From a virus, in the IMG/VR virus record IMGVR_UViG_3300043446_004488, positions 1 through 64,000 of that record: 64,000 bases of DNA; one strand, 5' to 3'. This document shows, in pieces, positions 18,889 to 27,884 of this stretch. The notes beneath the pieces were generated by a model. The model made no database searches, was not told the DNA's origin, and saw only the letters and a program-made list of their open reading frames with translations. Both the position numbers and the translations under genes were made by a program. Each line of letters opens with the position of its first letter. Within the stretch, counting starts at the first letter, position 1.

Positions 18889-20929
18889 GATCTTCTGCAC
18901 AAAGTACTACTTGTTTTATCTTATTTGCATCAGTTTCTCCAGTAACTGGTTCAACTGGTTTAAACTCTAAGATAGGTTGAAGAATTGCTCCTTCTCCACT
19001 TTGGGTATTTATGATGAGTTCAGGAAGTGTTCTAACTGAACTTCCAGGATTTACAATAGTTACATCAATAATTCTTCCATCCAAATCAACCTTTGGATAA
19101 ATTTCAATATCACTATTTGAACATACACTATCTGTAATTAAATCAGTAGTTTGATATCCAATACCAGTTGTAAGAACTTTAACTCCAACAATAGTTCCAA
19201 TAACTTCTGATCCTGTTTGATCAATTGGATTTGTTGAACAAGGATCTCCTCCAGGGGTTAAGTATCCAGATCCAGGAGTATCCACAATTACAGAAACAAC
19301 TTTACCATCTTTAATAACTGCTGTTGCACTAGCTCCATTTCCATTTCCACAAGAATCTTCAACTGAAATATATGGAGGACTTGAATAACCAGTTCCAGAA
19401 TTTTGAACTGTAATTCCTATTAATTGTCCAAGAGCATCCACTACAGCAAGTCCTGTAGCTCCTGATCCCCCACCACCAAAAAATTGAATTGTTGGAAGAC
19501 CACAATCTAAATTTACTGCATCACAATATCCATAAGAAGATGACAAGTATGAAGATGTCTGATCAGATCCTGCACCAACAATTCCCAACCAAGTTTCAGC
19601 TGCTTGTTTACCATCTTGAATTGTCTGAGTTGGATAATTTAAAATCTTTTGAACATTTTCAATTGTTTCTTGAGGAATATATCCTTTATTCATTTGGTAA
19701 TTATAAACTGTTTTACATTCTGCTGATTCACAATCTAAGAAACTTAATGCTTGATTTGCATAATTTAATGCCTGAAAAACATAGTTATTAATTTCTCCAA
19801 TTGTTCCAGATAATGATGAAGTAAATTCACTCAATGCTGGTCCAATTGCATCACTAATTTCATTTGTGACTGTTGAAATAATACTTCCAACAAATGCCTC
19901 TGCTGCACAAATTGGAATATTAGTAATTGCACCAGCCAATTGCATCAAAAAATTAAAAACAAATTCTCCAATTCCTTTTAAAACTTTGGAAAATGCACAC
20001 CAAATACTATCAGCAACTTTATCTACAGCAAGTTGTTTTAATATTTTAATATCTTTAGGAAGAATTGAATTAATTGCTCCCTCCAACCAACTATAGAGAG
20101 ATTTCATAACTAAATCTCTCATATACTTAATATAATCACTAAACAAATCTGATAATGCAATTGCTGCTTCTTGTGCTAAACCAGGAAGGTCAGTAATCTT
20201 ATTAAAAATTGGATCAATAAATCCACTTTGAACTTGAAGATATGTATTTAAAACTCTAATAAATTTTCTTAGGGTTTGTACAATTTTAGAGTATGTAGAA
20301 TTTGAATTTTTACAAACTGGAGGTACTGATAATATTTGTTCCTGCCCAGGTCTATTTAAATCTACAGATTCTGCACCTTGAGTAGTTTGAAAAACTGCTG
20401 TACTTCCTATTCCTGAGTTTACTTTATTATCAACCAATGGAGATTTAGTAGATCCATTAGAATTAAAAGATCTACCAGTCAAATCTTTATTGTTTGGATT
20501 AAATGATGTAGTTCTTTTCTTAAATGGTTTAAATCCATTTGTACCTTCATTCCATCCATTAGAATGTTCTATTGTATACCCAGACCCTAAAGCACCTATG
20601 ATGACTGGTTGTTGTCCATTGTCACCATCAATAAAAAATCCTATAACTGTTTCTCCTCCTTTAGGAACATTATAGAAAACATTTCCTCCAGTTCCAGTTC
20701 CCATATTTAAAGGAACTAAAACATGTGCCCAAGGAAGTTCATCATCAGGAATTACTTTATTTGAATCTGGATGATATCCTATAATTCTAACTTTTGCTTT
20801 AAATCCCGAACCAACTTTATCTTGAGAAGAATCCAAGACAGAAACATATTGAGTTACTAATCCTATAAACCACCTAAAAGATTCTTTTCCTAAAAAGTTG
20901 GGACTAATTAGGGATTGTTCAAGCATCAT
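18881..20929 (-). CDS. 5: Baseplate hub protein gp5-like (682 aa)
   Basis: Homologue of T4 gp5, the central tail spike. Residues about 15-130 (FRWFIGLVTQY, then VRIIGYHP, LPWAHVLVPLN, GGETVIGFFIDGD) match the gp5 OB-fold domain. No T4-lysozyme domain follows; instead there is a helical region (about 210-420) and three beta modules near 500-620 with NSGTGYSSPP, TPGSGY and TTGIGY repeats. Lysozyme activity appears to be carried by the neighbouring 24185-25813 gene. It starts at ATG 20929 or 20926, overlapping the CP12-like gene. Partner of gp27 (21135-22493). Confidence 0.85.
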   Translation of the reverse strand: MMLEQSLISPNFLGKESFRWFIGLVTQYVSVLDSSQDKVGSGFKAKVRIIGYHPDSNKVIPDDELPWAHVLVPLNMGTGTGGNVFYNVPKGGETVIGFFIDGDNGQQPVIIGALGSGYTIEHSNGWNEGTNGFKPFKKRTTSFNPNNKDLTGRSFNSNGSTKSPLVDNKVNSGIGSTAVFQTTQGAESVDLNRPGQEQILSVPPVCKNSNSTYSKIVQTLRKFIRVLNTYLQVQSGFIDPIFNKITDLPGLAQEAAIALSDLFSDYIKYMRDLVMKSLYSWLEGAINSILPKDIKILKQLAVDKVADSIWCAFSKVLKGIGEFVFNFLMQLAGAITNIPICAAEAFVGSIISTVTNEISDAIGPALSEFTSSLSGTIGEINNYVFQALNYANQALSFLDCESAECKTVYNYQMNKGYIPQETIENVQKILNYPTQTIQDGKQAAETWLGIVGAGSDQTSSYLSSSYGYCDAVNLDCGLPTIQFFGGGGSGATGLAVVDALGQLIGITVQNSGTGYSSPPYISVEDSCGNGNGASATAVIKDGKVVSVIVDTPGSGYLTPGGDPCSTNPIDQTGSEVIGTIVGVKVLTTGIGYQTTDLITDSVCSNSDIEIYPKVDLDGRIIDVTIVNPGSSVRTLPELIINTQSGEGAILQPILEFKPVEPVTGETDANKIKQVVLCAEDHV

Positions 20930-21138
20930 AAGTCAAACACCCTACACTCTAATGCATTTGGATTTTGATCACAGTACAATTCTAAAGAACTTGGATCATG
21001 ATCATCTTCAGGATGATTGGCATGATAGGTTTCTAAAGATTTTAATTCATCTTCTACATGTCTACGTCTTTGAGATGAAATCATTGGATTATGAAGTTCA
21101 TCTTTATCTTTTTGAATGTGATCGTTGATGTTGGTCAT
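20926..21138 (-). CDS. CP12-like protein in the baseplate operon (70 aa)
   Basis: The C-terminus SLELYCDQNPNALECRVFDL closely fits the C-terminal half of cyanobacterial CP12, including a Cys-x8-Cys pair and the ECRVYD-like tail that docks on GAPDH. A VEDELKSLE segment sits where CP12 has its VEEL motif, though the N-terminal cysteine pair is absent. CP12 shuts down Calvin-cycle enzymes GAPDH and PRK, and cyanophages are known to encode it to shift host carbon flow. Here it lies between gp27 and gp5 and overlaps gp27 (ATGA). A virion role or a chance resemblance cannot be excluded. Confidence 0.65.
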   Translation of the reverse strand: MTNINDHIQKDKDELHNPMISSQRRRHVEDELKSLETYHANHPEDDHDPSSLELYCDQNPNALECRVFDL

Positions 21139-22493
21139 TGTGGTGGAGCGCCATAGGAATCTCTGATAAGTTTAAGACCAGTATATCCTTGGTTTTGTTC
21201 GAATAAGTGTGATAACTCTTTAATTAAATAATAACCAGATTTTAACTGATCTTTTGTTCCCCTTTCACTTTCACTTTTAGTTATAGTACCAAAATCCAGT
21301 TCAATTATATCACCAACAGTTAGATTTAAATTTAGTGGGACTGTAATATTTAATTTCTGAGAAAAAGCTAAGTTATATCTGGACAGCGATGCTGCTTGAT
21401 ATAAAGGAGTCTTATCTTCGTTATTTAGTGCAGATTCTCTGCTTGTGTTTGCGGGATCTGAGTTATAATTATCAAGAATTCTAACCATCAATCTGGAAGG
21501 ATGCTCTTTAGAATCCAACTCTAAAGGAACTGGAGGAGTTACATTTGAGCTTGATGCATGATCCATTAATTTATAACTATCTTTAAGTGTATATGTGTGT
21601 TCATAAAACTTTCTACCATCAATATCAAAAAAGTAATTCAAACTTGAGTACATACCAATTCTCAAGTTTTCCATAATATTTACATTTTTTTCAAAGACTG
21701 GAACAGTTAATACTTTAAAATTTGAATTTGGATCTGCTGCTACATCAGTTCTAGCTTTATATACATACTTGATAATATTTTTTTTATTTGCTGTATTTGC
21801 CTCAAATCCACTCATTAATGTGTCAATACTTTTAAAATTAAATCCTTCTTTGTTTTGATAAAAAAGATATCCTGCAGTACCTTGTGTTGGACTAGAAGAG
21901 GTTGTATTAGAAATTGCTGCTGGTATTGACTTAGGACATAACCAAGTCAATACAGTAAAAGGTCTTTTTATATTACCATAAAATACATAACTGTTTGATG
22001 TTGGTTCTATATTCTTTTCATTATAATTTGTGGTTTGCAAAACATCCTTTAAAATAGTGCTAACACTATCTTTTATATTACCCTTATATTTTCTAATTAC
22101 TCTTGAGGTTTCATTTTTAAAAACTTCAGCAGGACACAACTCTACAATCAATGCTTCTCTGGTAGATTCAGTTGTTGAAGCATAAACTTTATAGATGTAA
22201 TAAGTATTCTTAGTTTCATCAAGTTTAATAAGTTGTCCTGTTGCTGGTTGTTCTATTTCTAAACTTACTCTTTCACCACCTTTAATTCCAGGTTGCATAG
22301 AAGAATTTTTATTTGTCAATCTTGTTAGAATTCCTTCAGTATCAACCAAAAGAATAGATACAAAAATTGCTGGAGAAAATAAATCTTCATAGTACTGCAC
22401 AGAAGAAACGCATTGAGTCACATCAATTATAGATGAACCATCATAAGATTCAATCAAAAATTGTTTAATTTTATAATTAAGATATGATTGCAT
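21135..22493 (-). CDS. 27: Baseplate hub protein gp27-like (452 aa)
   Basis: Predicted homologue of T4 gp27, which forms a trimer ring that joins gp5 to the tail tube. Size and position next to gp5 fit, and the N-terminus (residues about 5-60: YLNYKIKQFLIESYDGSSIID, then FSPAIFVSILLVDTEG) matches the tube-like first domain. The C-terminal part (NLNLTVGDIIELDFGT) resembles a further barrel. No catalytic motif is expected. It overlaps its neighbours by 1-4 bases, indicating translation in step with the rest of the hub. Confidence 0.75.
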   Translation of the reverse strand: MQSYLNYKIKQFLIESYDGSSIIDVTQCVSSVQYYEDLFSPAIFVSILLVDTEGILTRLTNKNSSMQPGIKGGERVSLEIEQPATGQLIKLDETKNTYYIYKVYASTTESTREALIVELCPAEVFKNETSRVIRKYKGNIKDSVSTILKDVLQTTNYNEKNIEPTSNSYVFYGNIKRPFTVLTWLCPKSIPAAISNTTSSSPTQGTAGYLFYQNKEGFNFKSIDTLMSGFEANTANKKNIIKYVYKARTDVAADPNSNFKVLTVPVFEKNVNIMENLRIGMYSSLNYFFDIDGRKFYEHTYTLKDSYKLMDHASSSNVTPPVPLELDSKEHPSRLMVRILDNYNSDPANTSRESALNNEDKTPLYQAASLSRYNLAFSQKLNITVPLNLNLTVGDIIELDFGTITKSESERGTKDQLKSGYYLIKELSHLFEQNQGYTGLKLIRDSYGAPPQ

Positions 22494-24181
22494 TATGCTA
22501 CAGTATTCAGAAGTACTCTCTTATAAAAACTATTTAACAGTTCCTGTTCAGAAGGACCAGGAAGAATCATAGATTCTGTCTCTGTAGGTTGCATCATCCT
22601 CTGCATTTGTTGAGGAATAGGTAATGGAATAACTTCACCCCTTTTATATGGACTTGGAGAATAATTTGTATAAGAAGCAACCTCTCTTAATTTTGGTGGA
22701 GGAGTTGTTAATCCAAAAGAAGATCTTGCTGTTTTATAATTAAGGTTCCCCTTTCCAGAAATCACATTTTGTTTTTTTAAAAACTCTAAAGGATTTACTG
22801 TTCCAGAAAATCCAGATGTTCCTGGTTTTCTATATTCTAAATGAGTTACTCCTGTGGGACCTTCTCCAGTAGAAATTACTTGTCCTGGTGCTACTCTTGC
22901 TCCAACTTTAATTCCTGGTGCAAGAGATCCAAGTTCTGCCAATCTTTCAATATATCCAGTTGGTGTCATAATATCTACAAAAGTATAATATCCTCCAGGG
23001 TTATTACCAATATAATTTACAGTTCCTCCTAGAAATGTAACTTGCTTGTCTCTTGGTCCTAAATCCAAATCTACTCCAGCGTGTTGTCTTCCTGGTCTTG
23101 GATCTCCATACTGTTGTCCAGAAATAGTGCCAGTTCTATATTGCCCAACTTGTTGCATTTCTCCTGGAACTATCGGACCTGGAGGAACTATTGGAGATGG
23201 AGGAGTGACTGTAAATGAATATGAAGAAAACTTATTGACTACCTTTTCATATTTGTCTAATGAACTTGCAAAAGATTTATTTCCAAATGTCCCTGATGAT
23301 TTATTGGCACCAGTAATCATATCTACCAATCCACCAGCAAGTGATCCCCCTAACCAAGCACCAGCACCACCAACAACAGCACCAATAATTGCTCCAGGAA
23401 TTGCTCCAACTCCACCAAAAGCAGATCCAATAGCAGCACCTAATGCTGCTCCTGCTTGAAATCCTGCATAAGCACCTATTGCTCCCGCTCCTGCTCCAAG
23501 TCCTGCTTGTAAAATATTTTGCCCCTCTTGTCTTCTATTTTGAAAATCCCAAGCTGCCAAGGCAACATTTAATATTGGACCAAGAAATCTAAGTCCACCT
23601 CTACCAACTCCTTCTGCAGATTCTCCTACTCCTCTTGCAGTTGCTCTTTCTCCAGAACCTAATACTTTAGTTTCTGTAGATGGAACTTTAGCAACTTCAA
23701 CAGATTTTATAACTCCCCTCATTAAAGCACTTCCACCCATTTTTAAAAGTTTTGGTCCAAATAAAATAGATGCAGCAGTCAATCCAGGTCCAATTGTTCC
23801 CATTACATCTCCCCTTGCCAATTTAGTTACAGAATTAAATACAGCAAGTTGTGCTATTGACTTTAATGGGTCTGCATTTGGTTTAAAAAATGTTCCAACA
23901 AAAGGTTTTATTTTTGGAAAAATTCCTTTTGATTTATCCTTCTTTCTTTTTTCTAATCTCTTTTCATTATCTTTATTGATTGCATCTAATCTTTTTTTAT
24001 ACCTATTAAGAACAGATAATTGTGTTCTTTTTTGATAAGTATTTGTTTCAAATAATTTTCTTAACTTGATTGATGTTTTTTTAGATTGATTAGAAACTTT
24101 GACAAGATTGTTTATTTTAGATACTTTAACAACAATTCTTGGTTTTACTGCTGGTGCATTTAAAAGTGTTTGAGTATCCAT
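22493..24181 (-). CDS. Baseplate hub protein with degenerate M23 domain (562 aa)
   Basis: Hub-associated protein. Residues 1-130 are strongly basic. Residues about 200-310 are Gly/Ala-rich and hydrophobic (GAGAGAIGAYAGFQ), like membrane or glycine-zipper segments. Residues about 350-460 match an M23/LytM peptidase fold, with the first zinc motif HAGVD near 367, but the second reads THLEYR instead of H-x-H. Missing that His suggests a peptidoglycan-binding rather than cutting role. It lies between gp27 and the tail lysozyme gene, so it probably rides on the tail tip during cell-wall penetration. Confidence 0.7.
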   Translation of the reverse strand: MDTQTLLNAPAVKPRIVVKVSKINNLVKVSNQSKKTSIKLRKLFETNTYQKRTQLSVLNRYKKRLDAINKDNEKRLEKRKKDKSKGIFPKIKPFVGTFFKPNADPLKSIAQLAVFNSVTKLARGDVMGTIGPGLTAASILFGPKLLKMGGSALMRGVIKSVEVAKVPSTETKVLGSGERATARGVGESAEGVGRGGLRFLGPILNVALAAWDFQNRRQEGQNILQAGLGAGAGAIGAYAGFQAGAALGAAIGSAFGGVGAIPGAIIGAVVGGAGAWLGGSLAGGLVDMITGANKSSGTFGNKSFASSLDKYEKVVNKFSSYSFTVTPPSPIVPPGPIVPGEMQQVGQYRTGTISGQQYGDPRPGRQHAGVDLDLGPRDKQVTFLGGTVNYIGNNPGGYYTFVDIMTPTGYIERLAELGSLAPGIKVGARVAPGQVISTGEGPTGVTHLEYRKPGTSGFSGTVNPLEFLKKQNVISGKGNLNYKTARSSFGLTTPPPKLREVASYTNYSPSPYKRGEVIPLPIPQQMQRMMQPTETESMILPGPSEQELLNSFYKRVLLNTVA

Positions 24182-24184
24182 TTA

Positions 24185-25813
24185 TCAAACAATCTGATAG
24201 ATTAATTTTGAATATAATGCTAAAAAGTTTTCAGAATAAGTTGTATTGATTGCAGGAACTACATCATTATTTGAAATTGATGATGATGTTTGAGGAGATT
24301 CAGTTTCTCCAACAGAAAGAGGAACTATTGTTGGTCCACTTCTCATTGGGGGTGCAGTCAATGCTAATCTCCCACGAGATGAAGTTGGAGGAGGCAAAAT
24401 TGGTGCTGGTGGAGGAGTTGTAGAAGATCCACCCTTTCCATATAAATTTAAAACATCTCTAGCAAATGCAATTCTATTAATATCCATTGCTTCTGCTTCA
24501 CTTGGCCTTTCATATTGCTTTCTAAAAATAACAGCAGCAGATTCAAGATTTTTTTGAGATTGTAATGTGGATAGACTTAATCCACCTTCACTAGTAGATA
24601 ATTCTTTATAAATGAATTGCAATTGTGTTTGAAAATCATTAGGACTTAATCCTTTTTCCTTTGCAAATCTTTCCAAATTTCTCCATCTATTTTGATCCCA
24701 TTGAGCAATTCCTTTCATTCCTATTGAATTTGTCAAAGTTGGATCCATTGCACGATTTTCTTGTAAAAGATTTCCAACTATTCCTGCAGAAACTTGTGGA
24801 GATAATCCCTTACTTTGAAAATAAGAAAATGCTTGTTGAGATCTTGTTGATCCAGAAAAAGATCCTGAAGTGTCTATATTTCCATCACCAGGATCTCCTC
24901 CTCCTCTACTTAAAAGACGATCTACAGATTGTTCAAACTTTTTGTTTATTTCATCAAACTTCTTCAATAGATCAGCAGGCATTAATAAATCTGCTCCACC
25001 TTCACCCTCTTGCTTTGGGGTTATAATATCTTGAACTCTTTGTGCTTGTCCTCCACCACCAAAGATTTTACTTCCAATAGCAAATGCAGCAGTAGCAAGA
25101 CCTGCTCCTAATGCCAATCTCCCACCACCTCTTGCTAATCCTGCTAATGGTCTTGCTCCTCTGGAAAATCCTCCTGTTGCTCTTGCTCCACCTTTAAAAA
25201 TACTTTGAACTACTTTTCCACCAACAGCCATTCCAATAGCAGGAAGATAAGATGCTGTGATTCCAGTCAATCCTCCCAATATTTTTATTGGATTTCCTGT
25301 CATTATGCCTTCAAGAATATTCAATCCAGCAAGTGATCTAATAGCACCTCCTGCCCCACTGAAAAATGATCCTACATACTTTTTAATAAGTCCAGCAAGA
25401 TCAGTTTTCCTATCTCCAAATTCTTTCTTTCCTAAAGTTCTTCCTCTATTCGCTATTCTTTTTCTATATTCTTCAACTTCCTTTTTATTAATTTCTTTTG
25501 TAGTTTTGAAATCATCTTTAATGATTTCTGAAATTCTACTTAAATTATTATTAACTATTTCAAGATCTAAAGTTAATTTTCCTAATGAAGATATAACTCT
25601 TCTGGGAACTTCTATATTTTCTTGTATTGCTTTTTGTTCTACATCTTGATCATTAGAAATCTTTTGGATTACATCTCCAGGAAGAGATCTTTTAGGAATA
25701 ATTCCAGATAAACTAGTAAACTTATATTTAATTTTTTTCGAAGTGAATCCAGATTCTTTAGATGCTCCTAAGAATTTTTTAATTCTTTCTTTTTTTAAAT
25801 CTTCTGAATTCAT
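24185..25813 (-). CDS. Tail lysozyme / baseplate hub protein (542 aa)
   Basis: Virion-associated peptidoglycan hydrolase. Residues about 320-470 match the phage tail lysozyme (lysozyme2) domain: FSYFQSKGLSPQVSAGIVGN, LLQENRAMDPT with a catalytic-type Glu, then MKGIAQWDQNRWRNLERFA. The N-terminal 130 residues are basic and coiled, and 130-270 are Gly-rich and hydrophobic, the same design as the neighbouring M23-like protein. This fits local wall digestion during injection. Its ATG overlaps the stop of the gp26 frameshift product (ATGA at 25810-25813). Confidence 0.78.
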   Translation of the reverse strand: MNSEDLKKERIKKFLGASKESGFTSKKIKYKFTSLSGIIPKRSLPGDVIQKISNDQDVEQKAIQENIEVPRRVISSLGKLTLDLEIVNNNLSRISEIIKDDFKTTKEINKKEVEEYRKRIANRGRTLGKKEFGDRKTDLAGLIKKYVGSFFSGAGGAIRSLAGLNILEGIMTGNPIKILGGLTGITASYLPAIGMAVGGKVVQSIFKGGARATGGFSRGARPLAGLARGGGRLALGAGLATAAFAIGSKIFGGGGQAQRVQDIITPKQEGEGGADLLMPADLLKKFDEINKKFEQSVDRLLSRGGGDPGDGNIDTSGSFSGSTRSQQAFSYFQSKGLSPQVSAGIVGNLLQENRAMDPTLTNSIGMKGIAQWDQNRWRNLERFAKEKGLSPNDFQTQLQFIYKELSTSEGGLSLSTLQSQKNLESAAVIFRKQYERPSEAEAMDINRIAFARDVLNLYGKGGSSTTPPPAPILPPPTSSRGRLALTAPPMRSGPTIVPLSVGETESPQTSSSISNNDVVPAINTTYSENFLALYSKLIYQIV

Positions 25814-25995
25814 CTATTTGCCTTAGCTGCTTTTTCTTCCTCTTCTTTAATATGATTTTCTAACAAAGCTAAGTAGATCTCACGTTCCCAAGGCATCATA
25901 CTTTCAATATCACTCAAAGAGTATTTATGATACTGCATGAGAGCGAAATTGATCCTATAGTATGATTCCAAATCTTCATGACTAATGACTATCCG
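25810..25995 (-). CDS. Frameshift extension of gp26 (61 codons, no good start of its own)
   Basis: In the -1 frame relative to gp26, this stretch encodes RIVISHEDLESYYRINFAL to KAAKANR and ends at TGA 25810. The pattern YYRINFALMQYHKYSLSDIE then MPWEREIYLALL is typical of the extension made by frameshifting in tail-assembly chaperone genes. Conserved-looking residues begin before the first in-frame ATG (25938), and that ATG has no Shine-Dalgarno sequence. A slippery T TTT TTC lies at 25995-26001, two codons before the gp26 stop. I infer a gp26-extension fusion made by -1 slippage. Confidence 0.7.
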   Translation of the reverse strand, partial: RIVISHEDLESYYRINFALMQYHKYSLSDIESMMPWEREIYLALLENHIKEEEEKAAKANR

Positions 25996-26720
25996 AAAAA
26001 ACTGGACAAACCCTCCAAAACTATTTCACTTTCAACACCAGTTTTTGGATTTGTAACTTTTAAAGTATGAGAAAGTTTGGGCATAGTTTCAAAAAAGTTT
26101 TCAATTTTTTTGAATTGATTTGAATCAAATGTCCCTAACCATTCAACAATTTCCTTTTTAGTTACATCACTTGCTGACCAAGATTCATCTTTTGTATAAA
26201 CCATATCAATGCAAGATGCTACAATTTCAAAAGATTTGTTGATAGTATCTTCACTATTAGATGAATTTTTAAAATCAAAATTGTTGTCAATAAATTCTTG
26301 AAGTGATGGATACTTCATCTTAATGACAATGGTATCATCAACTTTTATTTCTGAAGTATGATTCTCTGGAATAACAACCTCAATTTCATCAATATTTACA
26401 ACTTCTTCAACTTGAGTTTCTCCATCATCAGGGCAAGTAACAATTAATTCTACTGATTCACCAACTGACTTCGCTCTAATATTTAAGAACAAATATTCAA
26501 TATCAAAACTTGGAAGTGAATCAATCTTAATTCCTCTGGTTAAAATGCAATTTTTTAATACATCCTTAACTGCATTTGTAATCTGAGTAGTATCACCACT
26601 CTCCATAGCAATAATTAGAATTTTTTCTTCTTTAACAAGAAATGGTCTATACTTAACTGCTTTTTTATTTGAAGGTAGAATCAACTCATAAGTTGGAGTT
26701 ACAATCTTTGGTAAAGGCAT
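25989..26720 (-). CDS. 26: Baseplate hub assembly protein gp26-like (243 aa)
   Basis: The protein (MPLPKIVTPTYELILPSNKK, then YRPFLVKEEKILIIAMESGD and CPDDGE) matches the T4 base plate protein family that includes gp26. In T4 this acts during hub assembly. The normal stop is TAG at 25989, preceded by SSFFG and a slippery heptamer at 25995-26001, so a minor longer form to 25810 is likely. A CATAAATA box lies at 26747-26754. In other tailed phages the gene pair in this position makes tail tape-measure chaperones. Confidence 0.82.
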   Translation of the reverse strand: MPLPKIVTPTYELILPSNKKAVKYRPFLVKEEKILIIAMESGDTTQITNAVKDVLKNCILTRGIKIDSLPSFDIEYLFLNIRAKSVGESVELIVTCPDDGETQVEEVVNIDEIEVVIPENHTSEIKVDDTIVIKMKYPSLQEFIDNNFDFKNSSNSEDTINKSFEIVASCIDMVYTKDESWSASDVTKKEIVEWLGTFDSNQFKKIENFFETMPKLSHTLKVTNPKTGVESEIVLEGLSSFFG

Positions 26721-26746
26721 TTTAAAATATACAATTCAGGTGTGAT

Positions 26747-26754
26747 TATTTATG
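26747..26754 (-). promoter_or_regulatory. Late-type promoter box (CATAAATA)
   Basis: The minus strand reads CATAAATA about 27 bases before the gp26 ATG and overlaps the end of the gp54-like gene. It could give the hub operon its own late promoter. Confidence 0.45.
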
Positions 26755-27418
26755 GTGTAACTACTGATGCTTTATATCTTTGTCCAGCATGTTGTTGAAT
26801 GGTGTACCTATCATAATTAAATGTAATAGACATTCTTAAAACAGAAGATTGATCAAATGAAACTGGAATAGCACTTACATTAGTTGGATAAGCATTAATT
26901 AATGTATATGTAATTGAATTTGGGTCATTCAATCCACCACCTTCTTTTAATCTTTCACTTGAAGGTCTTATATCCCTTTCATATTTTATAATGTTAATAT
27001 TTTTTTTGTATGTATTTGGATATGCAAATTTAAAGTATGAGGTTTGTTGAAGTTCTCCCCCATTTAATGGAGATATACTTCTAACCCAATCATCAAAATA
27101 TCCAATTGTTTGATAGCTTGATTGAACATAAAAACTAATATCTACTGGAGAAAAAGTTCTTCTGTTTGCAAATGTTTCAGTAACTCCTTGCCTATCTCCA
27201 AATACATCTGTAGTTTGAAAAGATGTTCCTGGAAGTGATGCTTCATAAGCTAAAAAAGAAACTGGGGTTGCACTGGCAGCATTTCTATCATCTTTAATAT
27301 TAACTGCAAAAGTAGACGACAGTGATAGAGATCCTAAAATACCATAAATGACTTCATCAGTATATTTGTTGTAAAGATCTGTATTAATATAAGAACTGTT
27401 TGGTGATACTGCTACCAT
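26750..27418 (-). CDS. 54: Tail-tube initiator gp54-like (222 aa)
   Basis: Predicted T4 gp54/gp19-family protein. The core (YFKFAYPNTYKKNINIIKYERD, then YTLINAYPTNVSAIPVSFD and LRMSITFNYDRY) matches tail-tube fold proteins, which start tube growth on the baseplate. Length is shorter than T4 gp54 (about 320), so it may be a smaller tube-like hub protein. It is first in the minus-strand hub operon and diverges from gp4 at 27450. Confidence 0.65.
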   Translation of the reverse strand: MVAVSPNSSYINTDLYNKYTDEVIYGILGSLSLSSTFAVNIKDDRNAASATPVSFLAYEASLPGTSFQTTDVFGDRQGVTETFANRRTFSPVDISFYVQSSYQTIGYFDDWVRSISPLNGGELQQTSYFKFAYPNTYKKNINIIKYERDIRPSSERLKEGGGLNDPNSITYTLINAYPTNVSAIPVSFDQSSVLRMSITFNYDRYTIQQHAGQRYKASVVTP

Positions 27419-27425
27419 CTAAATA
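27419..27425 (+). promoter_or_regulatory. Late-type promoter box (CTAAATA) for gp4
   Basis: The plus strand reads CTAAATA 25 bases before the gp4 ATG, in the 31-base gap between divergent gp54 and gp4. It is the likely start of the plus-strand gp4-gp53 transcript. Confidence 0.5.
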
Positions 27426-27449
27426 CTTTGAAGTGCCTATATTATATGT

Positions 27450-27884
27450 ATGAGCTATAAGGGAATATATAAACCTTCAAATCCACAAAAGTATATTGGT
27501 GACCCAAACAATATTATTTACAGGTCTTTGTGGGAAAGAAAGTTTATGTATTATTGTGATGTAAATGAAAATATTTTGAAGTGGGCTTCAGAGGAAATCT
27601 GGATTCCTTATGTATCCCCAATAGACAGAAGAGTTCACAAATATTATCCTGACTTTTATATTAAGTATAAAGATTCAAAGGGAAATCTTAAAGAAAGTTT
27701 GATTGAAGTCAAACCAAAAAGGCAAGTTGAAGGTCCTAAACCACAAAAAAGAATGACTCAAAAGCAAATGTATGAGATCAAAGAGTTTGCAAAGAATCAA
27801 GCAAAGTGGAAATCTGCAAAAGAATTTTGTGCTGATAGAAGATGGGAGTTTCAGATTCTAACGGAGGATAATCTTGGCATATAA
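27450..27884 (+). CDS. 4: Head completion protein gp4-like (144 aa)
   Basis: Homologue of T4 gp4 (150 residues), which finishes the packaged head before tail joining. It shows the family's nuclease-like core: WERKFMYYCDVN, VSPIDRRVHKYYPDFYIKYKD and IEVKPKRQVEGP, with D and E-x-K of a restriction-type fold. First gene of the plus-strand block gp4, gp2-like, gp48, gp53. It overlaps the next gene by 11 bases and contains the next gene's Shine-Dalgarno sequence. Confidence 0.85.
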   Translation: MSYKGIYKPSNPQKYIGDPNNIIYRSLWERKFMYYCDVNENILKWASEEIWIPYVSPIDRRVHKYYPDFYIKYKDSKGNLKESLIEVKPKRQVEGPKPQKRMTQKQMYEIKEFAKNQAKWKSAKEFCADRRWEFQILTEDNLGI

